Notes: generated by a model not told the origin, from the letters alone. A DNA stretch of 64,000 nt from Amorphophallus konjac (GCA_022559845.1 JAHNEJ010003546.1:124001-188000), one strand, 5' to 3'; positions 12,585-23,454 are shown, counted from the stretch's first letter. Numbers and translations: made by a program.

Positions 12585-12703
12585 CCTCTTCGGCTCCTCC
12601 AGTACGGGGTGACCCACGGGCTCCCTCGGCGGGCAAGGCCTTTCGGAAGCTGTAGCCGTGCCCTCGCCCGGGATCAGCACAAGTGCCGACTCCTCCGTAT
12701 CGC
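12585..12703 (-). pseudogene. Antisense gene, proposed exon 4 (short)
   Basis: The acceptor CTTTCTTTCAG is convincing and joins exon 3 in phase 1. The donor AGG|GTATCT is only a candidate; its phase does not fit exon 5. The encoded text is GDTEESALVLIPGEG followed by a Pro/Glu-rich stretch. Confidence 0.45.
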
Positions 12704-12797
12704 CTGAAAGAAAGAGATGCAATTGTCACATGCGCATAAAGGGCTCACCCGGGAGATAAATAAATCTGAAAAGACGTCAGTGGTCGGTAAGCCTCAC

Positions 12798-13122
12798 CGG
12801 CATGGTGACTCGGCTCGGTCCGAGTGACTTCAAATTCCCCGAAGGATAGAATGGAAGCCACCGGGGAGACGGCCGACGGAGCCGGGGACCCCGCGGCCCG
12901 CCTTCGCTTCGCCGCTTGCCGCCCGACCGCTTTGGCGGCAGCCAACGCCTTCTTGACGGGCGACTCCGCCCGGGATCTCCCCTTGGCGTGTGGTAAGGGA
13001 GTCAGGGTCGGCGCCGAAGTCGCCCCTGCTACGGCCGCAGCTTCACCCATATCGGGGGCGGGCGCAGGAACTGGCTCCTCCACGTCAGGAACAGGTGTGG
13101 GCGCGGGCTCCTCTAACAGGGG
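12798..13122 (-). pseudogene. Antisense gene, proposed exon 3, homologous to exon 2
   Basis: Bounded by TTTTGTCTCAG and CCG|GTGAGG. It encodes Pro/Glu repeats, then SPVKKALAAAKAVGRQ, a KRRR patch and SFGEFEVTRTEPSHHAG. The same order of motifs appears in exon 2, so one is a copy of the other. The basic KRRR patch could be a nuclear localisation signal (inference). Confidence 0.55.
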
Positions 13123-13219
13123 CTGAGACAAAAGGAAGCATTCAAGGGTCGAAGCCCTGCTTCAAAATGAAAACAAAAAAAAGGACTCAAAAGGCACACT
13201 GGTGGTCGGAGATGCTAAC

Positions 13220-13522
13220 CGGCAGGTTGGCTCGCCTCGGTCCGGGCGCCCTCAAACTCCTCAAAAGATGGGACTCGTGGCGCCAGAGGAGTGACCATCG
13301 AAGCCTTGGCCGCCTCTATTTTTCGCCGCTTCGTGTCCCACTGCTTGGCCACCTTTGCGGCGTCCACTGCCTTTTTCACGGGCGATTTGGCCTGGGGCCT
13401 CTTCGCAGCCTTGGGCAAGGGAGCCGTAGTCGGAGCCGACAGTGCGGCTTCGAAGTATGCGGGCTTCTGCACAAGCCGAAGAAAGTTCCGGTACGTCGCC
13501 ATCTGTGTGCTGTCGGGATGAT
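13220..13522 (-). pseudogene. Antisense gene, proposed exon 2, homologous to exon 3
   Basis: The acceptor is a run of ten T followed by GACAG, the donor CCG|GTTAGC. Splicing to exon 1 restores an Asp codon across the junction in the frame seen here (D-HPDSTQMATYRNFL). It contains SPVKKAVDAAKVAKQ, KRRK and SFEEFEGARTEASQPAG, matching exon 3. Confidence 0.6.
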
Positions 13523-13627
13523 CTGTCAAAAAAAAAAGCAAACACATATCTATGGTTAGCGTCCAGTGCCCTGCAAAAGTCATGATGACAAGAGATGAAG
13601 ATGTGAGGGAAAGAGAAGCTCAAATAC

Positions 13628-16418
13628 CATGGGGGCCCGTATACAGCCGGAGCGTTATCGGCCAATAGCTTAGGGACGACTCCTTGTCCCGATGCGCGAC
13701 CTCCCGGACCAGCCAGCACACGTCCTCAATCTTCTGGCACTGGTCTGTAAGGGCAGCCAGGTCCGCATGCTTCTTCGTCGAAAGGTGGCAGAAAAGGTTG
13801 AAGTGGTCCATGCCCCACCCATCAGCGTAATAATATGGGACGTGCAGACGCTTGCTCAAGAGTACGGCCATCGGGTCCTCAATCTTCAGCCCATTTACCT
13901 GGAGGAGGACATACAGCCATGTGGTGTCCTTGTAATTTTCGGGCCTCCTCTCCTCCCACCTCATGAACGTGCGGTATGGGCAGATCAAGTCTCTCTCCGG
14001 GCGCCAGCTCTTGGCAGGAGTGCCCTCCTCTTCCATAGGGAGCGGATAATTAATGAGCTCCAGGCGGTCGCTCCCTATCCGGCAAAGGTCCCTCAGCGTT
14101 TTCTTATAGTTATCCTTCGCCACAGGGGGTAATTCCACTTTCGGCGTCGGCCTCGCTTCCCGGGCTTCCCGGCGGGCGGCCAGATACGCCGCCACCTCCT
14201 TCTCCTGCTTGTTCTTGAGCTGAAGAAGATGCTCTGGCTCAATGTCAAGTACTGGCACCGGTTGCCGGCTGAGGAACCTCCTCTCGGCCCCATCCCAGCA
14301 GTCGGTCTTATGCAACCGATAGAAGGCCGTCAGTGTGTTCCACCACTTTATGTAATCCTGGGTCACTCGGGGGATGCAACCGGGGGCCGGCACTCTGAAG
14401 GTGGCAGAGTCCGCCCGGTGGAAGAAATCCCACCAGCTCCTGGAGTGCTCGGCGACCGAACTTCCCCGGAGATTCCGTGAGGGCAAGCCGAACTGTGTAT
14501 GATAAACAGGGATATGCTGATCATATCCGAAGTTTTGACCAAATCGGAAGGGGTAATACGGCTCCAGCAGTACATTATCCCCCTTCCTAAACGCCAACAC
14601 ACTTGGGCGAATAGATAGCGCCCAGTCCCTCAGCTCGGGCTCCAGCAACGGGCGGACTACATTCTCCTGGCTGATGGGGTGGATGTACTTCTCCACCTGA
14701 TCATCCTTACATTCCCTTTTACTGTTCACCAGAGGGCTCGAATGCGCGGCCAGCGTCCAGAAATGAATAGTGCCAGCCGCGTCCCGGGGAACCGTTGTCA
14801 ACCGGCCCCGAATGTCATACATCCGCATGGAAGTAGGGCCCGGCTCCGCACTGGCAAACTCCAGCATTCTCAGCACCAGCCCTCAGTCCTGAAGAGCTCG
14901 TGGGGCGAACTCGGGGAACAGTGAACAGACCCACGCATTGAAGAAATGCAGCGGGCATATGTACCGAGCTTGCCTCGGGAACTGTTGAGTGCTGATGTCC
15001 CCCAACGCCTTGTAGATCAAGCAAAGAGTTACCGGGCACAGGGATAGCTTGATGCCGCACGCCATCTGACACGCCAGGTAGATGGCATCTGGCCGAATAA
15101 CCGTCTCGTCCCCGTATGGCATGGCAAACGAACATAGCCAGTACGCGAGATAGGCGGCGCAGTGAGTCTGCGGGTCAACACCCATCGGATTGGGCCCGCT
15201 CCGACGCCCCCTGGAGGGGATCTTCACGTCAAGCTTGGGCTTCGCACACTTCTTGCGAGCAACGGCGGTGCCGACGCAGGGAAATTCCTCGTATTGCTTC
15301 AGCCCGTCATAGAAGTATTACAGCCACAGGGTCATACGCACCCTCTTCCTGTCCCCACGGGGAGGCTGCCTCCCGCCATGTGCCAGCTGGTATAACTCCC
15401 GGTACGCCTTCATGAGGTACCGGTACGAATACCCGAGAGAATAATAGCCGTCCCTGTTAGTTTCATCCTTGATCAGGTCGGGGAGGCATACTTCTTCATA
15501 AGGCTCCCCGTCAATGGGCAAGCCACTCAACTGGCTGAGACTCCACAGGTCCAGGGAAGTTTCGCCTTCCGCCGTGTAAAAAGTATTGGTCTCAGCACTG
15601 AATACCTCTATCATACCACAGCAGAGACCCTTAGAGATGGGGTAACCATAGCGGGAGGCGTACACGCTGTGATAAATACCAGCTCGGACCAGCAGTGGGG
15701 CGTAGTTGAATAGTACGTACTCGGTGAACTCCACCGCCCCTTCACGGAAGCTGTGTGCATCTTGAAGCTTCAGCTCCCCGAACCAGCCTAGCGATAGTTC
15801 ATACTTGAACCTGACGGCCAGGCAGTCCAAGATAAACGGCTCTTCTCTGTAGCCCCATTTTAGGGGGGCCAAGAATAAACCAAATCGGGGCGACTCGCCA
15901 TGCACCTTCCCAGCAGACATGTCCCATTTTGCCGGGGTGAATTGAGGGGCTCGCACCAATATGTCTTCGATCGGCAGTACCCCCTCGATCCCCAGGACTG
16001 GCTTCCACTCCCAGGCTTCTCCTACCAGGTACATCGGGACGCTCCTGGGGACGATGTATAATAAACTGTCCCGGGCTTGCAGAATGGCCCGCTCGGCACT
16101 CTTCACGGCCCGGAAGTCTCACCCTTCCCGTGAGCGAAAGTGCTTCAGAAAACGGATGAGGTGTTTGTCCTTCGGGAAATCCTTCCTGTATTCTCCAGCG
16201 GCCCGGTCGAATGTAAAGCCGCCCTCAATTCTGGAAAGCCTGCGGAAGTCCATAGTCTCCCTGTCAGACCCCGATGACTCGGCCAGGACGGCTATCTCCG
16301 CATGCTCTCGGTCTAAGTCCTCCACGTTGAGCCATGTGACTGCTGGCACTGGACCCCGGGGAATAAGGTCAGCACCGATAGCGGCAGTAGGAGCAGAGGA
16401 ACCACTCGGGGCAGCTAT
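13628..16418 (-). pseudogene. Antisense gene, first visible exon: plant mobile domain
   Basis: About 930 codons in one frame, broken by TGA at 16119-16121, TAA at 15318-15320 and TGA at 14883-14885; two of the three could be CGA-to-TGA changes, as expected from methylated CpG. The middle contains DLWSLSQLSGLPIDGEPYEE, the pattern typical of the plant mobile domain (a long helical domain found in transposon-derived plant proteins). After it come Trp-rich segments (WWDFFHRADSATFRVP, YIKWWNTLTAFYRLH). The exon is preceded by a pyrimidine-rich tract and TTTGCAG near 16423-16429; the second AG (16419-16420) gives an open start. The true start codon may lie in an upstream exon or at the ATG near 16253. 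The donor is CATG|GTATTTG. Confidence 0.7.
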
Positions 16419-16524
16419 CTATCTGCAAAGAGGCAACAAACAGAAGATCAGAATAAGCCGTGGGCAAAGAAAAAATGAAAACTGTAAAAAGACTCTACTA
16501 CAAGTAAAATGAATAAGACATTGC

Positions 16525-16665
16525 CAATTTCTGACGAAATTTTAACAGAGTTTCCCCTAGGCCAGAGGCGTAAGGGAAAACACGGGTGCACGTCCACAAG
16601 GAGTGACGGCCCCAACAAAGTCATGGTGGGCCCCGAGAGGCAACACCGGAAGTCCGCCCATCAAA
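16525..16665 (-). promoter_or_regulatory. LTR-like block in antisense, just upstream of the PMD exon
   Basis: Read on the minus strand, this aligns with about 21835-21966 of the 3' LTR of A: GGTGTTGCC, TCGGG, CACTCC.TGTGG.CG, CTTACGC, AGGGGA and GTCAGAAA occur in the same order. A pyrimidine-rich intron-like end and the PMD exon follow within 100 bp. It may be the leader of the antisense gene, taken from an LTR. Confidence 0.55.
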
Positions 16666-16689
16666 GAAGTCTTCTTCCCCTGGCTTGAA

Positions 16690-17115
16690 GCCTCTTGGCC
16701 GGTACACTCCCTCCTGGAGACCTCCACCGGTACACTGCCCAGTGCCCTCCCCGGCACACCCTACAGGCCCTCACCGGTACGCCCCCTCGGCGCTTCCCCG
16801 GCACACCCTGGGGCCTTCGCCGGCACAGCCCCTCAAGGCTTCCCAGGCACAACCTTCCGCCCGTTCCCTGGCACACCCTAAAAGTCTTTGCCGGTACACC
16901 CCTGGGTGCTCTCACCGGCACACCCCTGAAGCTGCTTCCCCGGCACGCACATGGGAGCTCCTCCCCGGCACACCCTCAGGCAGCCTTCCCCGACACGCCG
17001 CCTGGCGTCTTCGCCGGCACACACACCTGCCCGCTCCCCGGCACACCCGGTGAAGCCCCTCGCCGGTACGCTTCGACGCCCTCTCCCCGGCAAGCCTTCA
17101 CGCCTCCCTCGCCGG
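16690..17115 (+). repeat. GC-rich repeats of CCGGCACACCC type
   Basis: About 18 degenerate units of 20-35 bp carry CCGG(C/T)ACACCC. They resemble arrays in the 3' LTR of A (21530-21785 and 22255-22600), where the motif also reads on the plus strand. Their orientation is thus opposite to the antisense block next to them. Confidence 0.75.
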
Positions 17116-17129
17116 CACAACCGGCGCCC

Positions 17130-17790
17130 GATGGCCTCCCCCACCACAACACCGGAGGAGAGGAAGGAGAAGAGACGGGGGAGAAGAAAGAGGATAAAGG
17201 GGAGAAGAGGGGGGGAAGAGGCCAGCAAGAAGGAGAAGAAGAAGATGGAGCCCAGGGCTCCGCCGTGCCCCGACGACGAAGAGAAGAAGGTACAGGGAAG
17301 GGGGGGGAAAGAGAAGGAGAGAGAGGGAGACGAAAGAGGAAAAGGAAGGGGGGGCTCCACGGCCACCTCCTCACCACGGCGACGACGACGGTGGCGGAGT
17401 GGATGCCCGGCGCCGGAGAAGATGGAGAAGAGAAGGAAGAGGGGGGGGACGGGGGTGCCTCGCCCGTTTGGTCACCAAGAGAGGGAAAGAGAGAGGGAAG
17501 AGGAAGAGTTTGAAAGAGGGGGTGGCCCGTTCGAGCCACCCCACTCCTTTATATAAGGGGGGGGCAAGCAAAAAAAAGAAGAAGAAGAAAGAAAGAAAAA
17601 ATAAAAAAGGGAAGAAAAAATGAATAAAAAGAAGAAGGGGGAGAGAAAAGAAGAAAAAAATAATAATGATAAAAAAGGGAGAAAAAGGAGGGGAAGAAGA
17701 AAAAAGAGGAAGAGAGGAAAATAAAAAGGATGAAGAAGGAAAAGGAACAAAAGGAGAAAACCAAAAAAAAGAGATATATAAAATATTAAA
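17130..17790 (+). repeat. Purine-rich low-complexity DNA with a TATA-like site
   Basis: G/A-rich to 17540, then A-rich with AAGAAG runs to 17770. TATATAAA lies on the minus strand at 17548-17555, and TATATAAG can be read on the plus strand, so its direction is ambiguous. On the minus strand it is about 0.9-1.0 kb upstream of the LTR-like block, the same spacing as in the real LTR (20888 to about 21888). Confidence 0.5.
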
Positions 17791-17793
17791 TGA

Positions 17794-17798
<5 letters not shown>

Positions 17799-17828
<30 letters not shown>
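17799..17828. repeat. (TA)15 microsatellite
   Basis: Fifteen uninterrupted TA units. Confidence 0.95.
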
Positions 17829-17829
<1 letters not shown>

Positions 17830-17984
17830 GCATCTACCCATATATGTGGATGTGTGAGTCAATAATGCACAATAATAGATGCCTCCGGGGGAACATTCCA
17901 TCCCCACGACCCTGTGCCAACGAGCGTCCATACAAGTGAAGACGACTCTACCCCTGCAACTCTACCCCTGCCGTGGCATCACTA

Positions 17985-18320
17985 CCTTGCCAACAAACAA
18001 GTCCTTCCCTGGCACGTTGCCTCGTGCCTCAACCACCTCCCATCGTACAAAATCGCCATCACGGGCCTTACGCCCGGATCGGCAGGGCCTCTATCCCTGT
18101 GCTGCCATTCGTCCCTTGACAACGAATAAAACCCTTTCTGGCGCAAGGCCCCGTGCCCTAGCCACCCACTCCATACAATATTGCCGTTATGGACCCTACG
18201 TCCGAATCGGCACGAATTCTCCTGTTGCGCTGGCATTTCCTTCTTGCCAACGAATGAGCCTTACCCTCCGGCGCAAGGCTTCGTGCCCTAGCCGACACTC
18301 GCGTATCACTCGCCTGTCAA
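17985..18320 (+). repeat. About 128-bp repeat, three diverged copies
   Basis: Starts near 17990, 18119 and 18246 share CAACRAA, CCTTxCCTGGCxC and CGTGCC...AACC text. Units contain small hairpins with changing stems, such as GGAC-CCTAC-GTCC and GGGC-CTTAC-GCCC. Confidence 0.65.
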
Positions 18321-18369
18321 AAAAAAGAAAAGAAAAGAAGAAAAGAAAATGGGGTTAAAAATGGAGATA

Positions 18370-18560
18370 CCCCGCCAGACTTGCCCCTACATGGGGACAA
18401 GGGTAAAAATGGCAACAACCTGGCTGTGGCGAAAACCCGAAAGGGTGCTACAGGTAAAATCGGGTACCCCGCCACGTGAAAACCCGTGAGGGCGCATGGG
18501 CAAAAGCAAGAGGGGGCCGGTACCGGCGAAAACCCGAAAGGGCGCTTGTATCGGTAATGT
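18370..18560 (+). repeat. Short repeats GAAAACCCGAAAGGGCGC
   Basis: Three to four copies of GAAAACCCG(A/T)(A/G)AGGG(C/T)GC with spacers. No coding signal. Confidence 0.6.
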
Positions 18561-18604
18561 GGTTCACAAAAAAAAAGAGAGAAAAGAAGAAAAGAAAAGA
18601 AGAG

Positions 18605-19865
18605 AACAACAAACCAGGTCAGCTCCCGACGCCTTGTCGGCACTGACGAAGAGACCAAGAGACAACAAATCAGGTCAGCTCCCGACACCCTGTCGGCACT
18701 GACGAAGAGACCAAGAGACAACAAACCAGGTCAGCTCCCGACACCCTGTCGGCACTGACGAAGAGACAAAGAGACAACAAACCAGGTCAGCCCCCGACAC
18801 CCTGTCGGCACTGACAAAGAGACAAAGAGACAACAAACCTGGTCAGCTCCCGACGCCTTGTCGGCACTGACGAAGAGACCAAGAGACAACAAATTAGGTC
18901 AGCTCCCGACGCCCTGTCGGCACTGACGAAGAGACCAAGAGACAACAAACCAGGTCAGCTCCCGACACCCTGTCGGCACTGACGAAGAGACAAAGGGACA
19001 ACAAACCAGGTCAGCCCCCGACACCCTGTCGGCACTGACAAAGAGACAAAGAGACAACAAACCAGGTCAGCTCCCGACACCTTGTCAGCACTGATGAAGG
19101 GACCAAGAGACAACAAGCCAGGTCAGCTCCCGACACCCTGTCGGCACTGACAAAGAGACAAAGAGACAACAAACCAGGTCAGCTCCCGACGCCTTGTCGG
19201 CACTGACGAAGAGACCAAGAGACAACAAGCCAGGTCAGCTCTCGACACCCTGTCGGCACTGACGAAGAGACAAAGAGACAACAAACCAGGTCAGCTCCCG
19301 ACGCCTTGTCGGCACTGACGAAGAGGCAAAGAGACAACAAATCAGGTCAGCTCCCCACGCCCTGTCGGCACTGACGAAGAGACCAAGAGACAACAAACCA
19401 GGTCAGCTCCCGACACCCTGTCGGCACTGACGAAGAGACAAAGAGACAAAGAGACAACAAACTAGGTCAGCTCCCGACGCCTTGTCGGCACTGACGAAGA
19501 GACCAAGAGACAACAAATCAGGTCAGCTCCCGACGCCCTGTCGGCACTGACGAAGAGACCAAGAGACAACAAACCAGGTCAGCTCCCGACACCCTGTCGG
19601 CACTGACAAAGAGACAACAAACCAGGTCAGCTCCCGACGCCTTGTCGGCACTGACGAAAAGACCAAGAGACAACAAGCCAGGTCAGCTCCCGACACCCTT
19701 TTGGCACTGACGAAGAGACCAAGAGACCAACAAGCCAGGTCAGCTCCCGACACCCTGTCGGCACTGACGAAGAGACAAAGAGACCAACAAATCAGGTCAG
19801 CTCCCGACGCCCCGTCGGTACTGACGAAGAGACAAAGAGACCAATAAACTGGGCCAGTGCCCGGC
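18605..19865 (+). repeat. 56-bp tandem hairpin repeat, about 22 copies
   Basis: The unit contains ACAACAAACCAGGTCAGCTC, then CCGACACCCTGTCGG, GCACTGACGAAGAG and ACCAAGAG. Starts recur at 56 bp with a few copies shorter or longer by indels. CCGACA-CCC-TGTCGG is a perfect 6-bp stem with a 3-nt loop; many copies use CCGAC-GCCTT-GTCGG instead. Related units occur at 54370-54545 in element B. There are no spacers, so it is not a CRISPR array. Confidence 0.9.
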
Positions 19866-20000
19866 ATCCCGTCGGCATTAGCAATGAGAAGAAGAGACAA
19901 ACAAGTCACGGTGGCTCCCGACATCCCGGCGGCACCGACGAAGAGAAAAAGGGACCAGTACACCCGCGGGCACCGCCCGGCTCATCCTTCGCCCGCGCTA

Positions 20001-20019
20001 CCCGTGGGTGGGGGGCATT
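20001..20019 (+). promoter_or_regulatory. Polypurine tract of element A
   Basis: GTGGGTGGGGGG followed by CATT directly precedes the LTR start TGTGG. Element B has GTGAGTGGGGGGCATT in the same position. It primes plus-strand DNA synthesis. Confidence 0.8.
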
Positions 20020-20261
20020 TGTGGACACCAAAAATTACACACCCAGATATCCTACTCGGCCCAGCACCGACAACGGCACCAAGTGAAGAAGCCCCGGTGA
20101 GACCGGTCATCCGGACTCCCCAAATATGCACACTGCCGCGAAGCCGTCCCCGGAGTCACGACATCCAAGAGAAACCAACCCTCGTAAAGCTCACAATTCG
20201 TGGCGCCCGAAGAAAACCAAACGAGCCATAACTCGTGCTCAAGACGGGCTCAAGTCAGCCC

Positions 20262-20690
20262 CAGCGGCACACCCGAGCCCCAGCGGCACACCCCCCCAGG
20301 GGGTCTTCAGCGGCACACCCCCTAGGGGGGGTCTTCAGCGGCACACCCCCCAGGGGGGGGGGTCTTCAGCGGCACACCCCCAGAGGGGGGGTCTTCAGCG
20401 GCACACCCCCCAGGGGGAGTCTTCAGCAGCACACCCCCCAAGGGGGGGGTCTTCAACGGCACACCCCCCAGGGGGGGTCTTCAGCGGCACGCACCCCAGG
20501 AAGCCTCAGCGGCACGCCCATTTGGGGCTTCAGCGGCACGCTCCTCAGGGCCTTCAACGGCACGTTGTTTGCCCCCTTCAGCGGCACGCTTGGGCAACTT
20601 CCAGCGACACGCCTTTTGCCCTCTTCAGCGGCACGCTTATGGTGTCTTGCAGCGACACACTTCTTAAGCCCGCCAGTGGCACAGCGTGAA
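20262..20690 (+). repeat. AGCGGCACACCCCC repeats in the A LTR
   Basis: About 14 units of 25-35 bp with CTTCAGCGGCACACCCCC and G-runs. They lie upstream of the TATA box, where the B LTR has its first GGCGCGCC array. Confidence 0.8.
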
Positions 20691-20887
20691 GGCTTTTCAA
20701 CGGTCAAACGACGTGACGTCCATACCCTACGTATCCTTGGCGCACAGTGAGCTGTCCGAGGTGTCGATCAGAGATTGGGCCACGCAGGCTATTTCCCTGA
20801 CAGCCAGGACGGGGGAAGTCAAACCCCATGATCACCAGCCGCTTCCCGCCTCTGACTGCCGTGCTCGAGGGCTCCCGCTGCTTGGAG

Positions 20888-20894
20888 TATAAAA
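20888..20894 (+). promoter_or_regulatory. TATA box of element A LTR
   Basis: TATAAAA follows GCTTGGAG and precedes a purine-rich leader. Confidence 0.6.
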
Positions 20895-21529
20895 CCACTC
20901 CCGTTCCGACAAAGAAGGGGGGGACAAGAAGGAGAGGAGGAGAGGAGACGACCAGACACGACGTCACCTACGAGAAGAAGAAGAAGGAGAGAGAAGAGAA
21001 GGGAGAAGGCTCCGGCGTGGAGTCTTCCGACGACCACCAAGCAGCGAAGAGAGAGTAAGAGAAAGAGAGAGAGGGAGGGTCTGTGTAGCAGTGGGAGTGG
21101 GGAAGGGCAGAGGAGCCGTCGGCTCTACTCGACCCCAGCTTTCCCCCCTATTTCCTCTCCATGTTCTTCCTTTTCTTCTTCTCCCCTCTTATGTGGCTTC
21201 GGCCTTGATGTATACCGCAATGTGTATGGCCGGTCACGGTCATTTCTCTTTATGAATAAAAGTCTCTGGCCCTTCTTTTGGGTCTCCTCTGGCCTCTCTC
21301 GATCTATCCCACTGCATGTGGTGTGTTGCTCATTTTCTCCACTTCTCCGGCGTCTTTGGATTCTCCGTAGCGATGTGATTCCTCCCGTATGATCCTTGGC
21401 CTCATGGGTTCTTTGCCCCCCTTTTATGGCCATCAGTTGTGCCCATCTGCTTGAAGGGAGAGAGACCCTCCTCCTCCTCCTGAACACCCAGCTACCAGTA
21501 GCCCACCCTTGGTTTTCCTCCCTCGACAC

Positions 21530-21785
21530 GGCCTTAACGGCCTTTGCCGGCACGCCTTTGGCCCTCTGTCCCCGGTATGGCTTTAAGAGCCTTCACCGGT
21601 ACGCCCTCAACTTCCCTTCGCCAGTGCGCCCCTTGGCATCGTTCACTGGCACAGCCCACCTATGGCGCTTCCCCGGCACGCCCTGGGCAGCCTTCGCCGG
21701 CACGCCCCAGGGGGGGCCTTCGCCGGCACGGCCCCAGCGGCCTTCCCCGGCACACCCTTGACCCTCTTTCACCGGCACCCCCTAG
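21530..21785 (+). repeat. CCGGCACGCC repeats, middle array of the A LTR
   Basis: About nine degenerate units with CTTCGCCGGCACGCC or CACCGGTACGCC, downstream of the TATA box. Confidence 0.7.
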
Positions 21786-22254
21786 TGAGTCACAGGGAGG
21801 CCTTCTACCACGTTGCCTTCAGTCTTTTCGAGGTTTTATCAAAGGTGTTGCCGCCCTCGGGCGCCCACCTCCAGTTGTCGGGTTCCGCCACTCCATGTGG
21901 GCGCGTTCCCTGTATCTCCCTTACGCTCGAGACAAGGGGAGATGCTGCCTAATTTTTGTCAGAAAATAACAAGATGTTAAAAGGCAAAAGGAAGCAACAA
22001 ACGAACAGAACAATCAATGATAAAATTTTCCAACTAAGCAACCCACTGTCGGCGGTATGATGAGGACTGAACCGACTAACAACATGGCAGACCGAACGTC
22101 CGACCCGCGAAGAGAGGCTAAACAGAATAAAGGAAAGGAGAAGTTTATATAAGACTACATGAAAATCAAGAAAAGAAGAAAAGAAAAGCCTTAAGAGGAA
22201 CAGAGGGAGAGCGGATCCTCTTTGACACTCCCCACCCTAAATCATCACCTTCGT

Positions 22255-22605
22255 CAGTACGCTTCAACATCCCTTCCAGCGGCACACCCATCCCCCACCT
22301 TCACCGGCACGCTCTATTGATCCTCCAGCGGCACACTCTAACAGCTTCAATGGTGCACCTCTCCAACTACAACTTCAACGGTGCACCTCTCCAACTCCTC
22401 ACCGGTACACTTCACCTCCATCCCCCTTACCGGTACACTCTCGTTCACCCTCACCATCACCTTCTTCCCCCTTTCCCCTCACCGGTGCACCCTTACCTTC
22501 CTTCGCCGGTACACCCTTTTCCACCTTCTCCGGCGCACTCCCCTTTGCGCTTGGGGCGTCCTCGCCGGCACGCCTGGCATTCCCTTTACCGGTACACCCC
22601 CAGCG
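22255..22605 (+). repeat. CCGGTACACC repeats, third array of the A LTR
   Basis: About a dozen units of CACCGGTACAC, CAACGGTGCACC and CAGCGGCACAC type. Between this array and the conserved LTR end lies AT-rich unique DNA (22620-22880). Confidence 0.65.
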
Positions 22606-23295
22606 GCCCTATCTCATGACATCGGTAATAATAGTGATGACCACAAATAAATTAATACAAAGCATAATAATAATTAAGGAAATTCAGGCATATATAGGAC
22701 ATAAACAAAAAGATTGCAACAGAAGTAATAATAGTAAAGAGGGGTGGGGGTGAGAAAATGACGATAATAATAATAATAAAAAAGGGAAATCATTCGGAAC
22801 AAATGCATAAAGAAATGACAAGCAGCGAAAGGAAAGAGAGGAACATATAATTAAAAATCCCAGATAAAAAAAATGCTATAATCCCACATCGCAGCCCCGT
22901 CTCTCCCCACGACTCAACACAAAAGGGAACAATAATGCCACCTCCCCCAGGCCGGGCCCGAGTCTTGGGAATCATCCTGACATGTCCAGGCCCGGCCTAG
23001 TTTTGGGCCGACATCCCAATCAGATCGGATCCATTTCTCGCCCCGGAGCCCTCCCGAGCCGTCATTTAAATTGCCGTGCATTCGGCAGACATTTGTACGG
23101 ATTCGCCCCAGTTTTCCGTCGCGTTTCTATTACGGACTTATGTCCGAATATGAAAAGGTCCCTGAGCGACCGACATGGCCAATGACTTGCATCCTGATGC
23201 AATCTTTAGTGTGATCTATTCCTGCCCCTTTCTAGCGCAGTTAGTATTATTCCTTTTGGCCGCAGGGCCCCTAATTTCGGCAATTAATCAAGGGT

Positions 23296-23454
23296 GTTCC
23301 CCCGTATGGGGGATGTAAATGACGTCGTGACCTTTATGGCATGACGAGATCTGGTCCCAACACGAACCACACAATCGTTTGACGAAGTCAGGTCGAGCGC
23401 ACCGTGGGCTCTTCGGAGCCCGAATAAATTATCACTCCGGTGACTGGCACGCCC
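23296..23454 (+). ncRNA. Conserved hairpin series at the A LTR end
   Basis: Four stems: CCCCC-GTAT-GGGGG (23299-23312), CGTCGTG/CATGACG (23323-23346), GGGCTC-TTCG-GAGCCC (23406-23421) and TCAC-TCCG-GTGA (23432-23443). TGGCACGCCC follows at 23445-23454, identical to the start of the primer-binding site of B. The stems have counterparts in the other Tat LTRs with compensatory changes. It is listed as an RNA structure within the LTR, not a separate gene. Confidence 0.6.

Larger units (their letters stand above)
10606..16418 (-). pseudogene. Antisense multi-exon plant-mobile-domain (PMD)-like gene inside element A (decayed)
   Basis: On the minus strand a long open region reads from about 16418 down to 10608. 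It looks like seven exons joined by introns with GT...AG ends. The first exon encodes a PMD/aminotransferase-like domain; later exons are Ala/Pro/Ser/Glu-rich with basic patches and end in a coiled coil. Junction phases fit at 13628/13522, 12798/12703, 12165/12078 and 11863/11769; they do not fit at 13220/13122 and 12585/12490, so those sites are uncertain or shifted by mutation. Three in-frame stops lie in the PMD exon. Antisense extra ORFs, some with PMD or transposase-like domains, are known in Tat/Ogre elements. The gene's role is unknown. Element B lacks it. Confidence 0.72.

Noticed and set aside
18605..19865. Regular repeats with hairpins, CRISPR-like at first sight
   Set aside because: Units are contiguous without spacers and the DNA is plant nuclear.
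9250..20019. Possible envelope gene after pol in element A
   Set aside because: No plus-strand ORF with signal peptide or membrane segment; the coding signal is antisense and PMD-like.
20126..20750. ORFs of 187 and 171 codons in the A LTR
   Set aside because: Products of GC-rich repeats (Gly/Thr/His/Pro periodicity).
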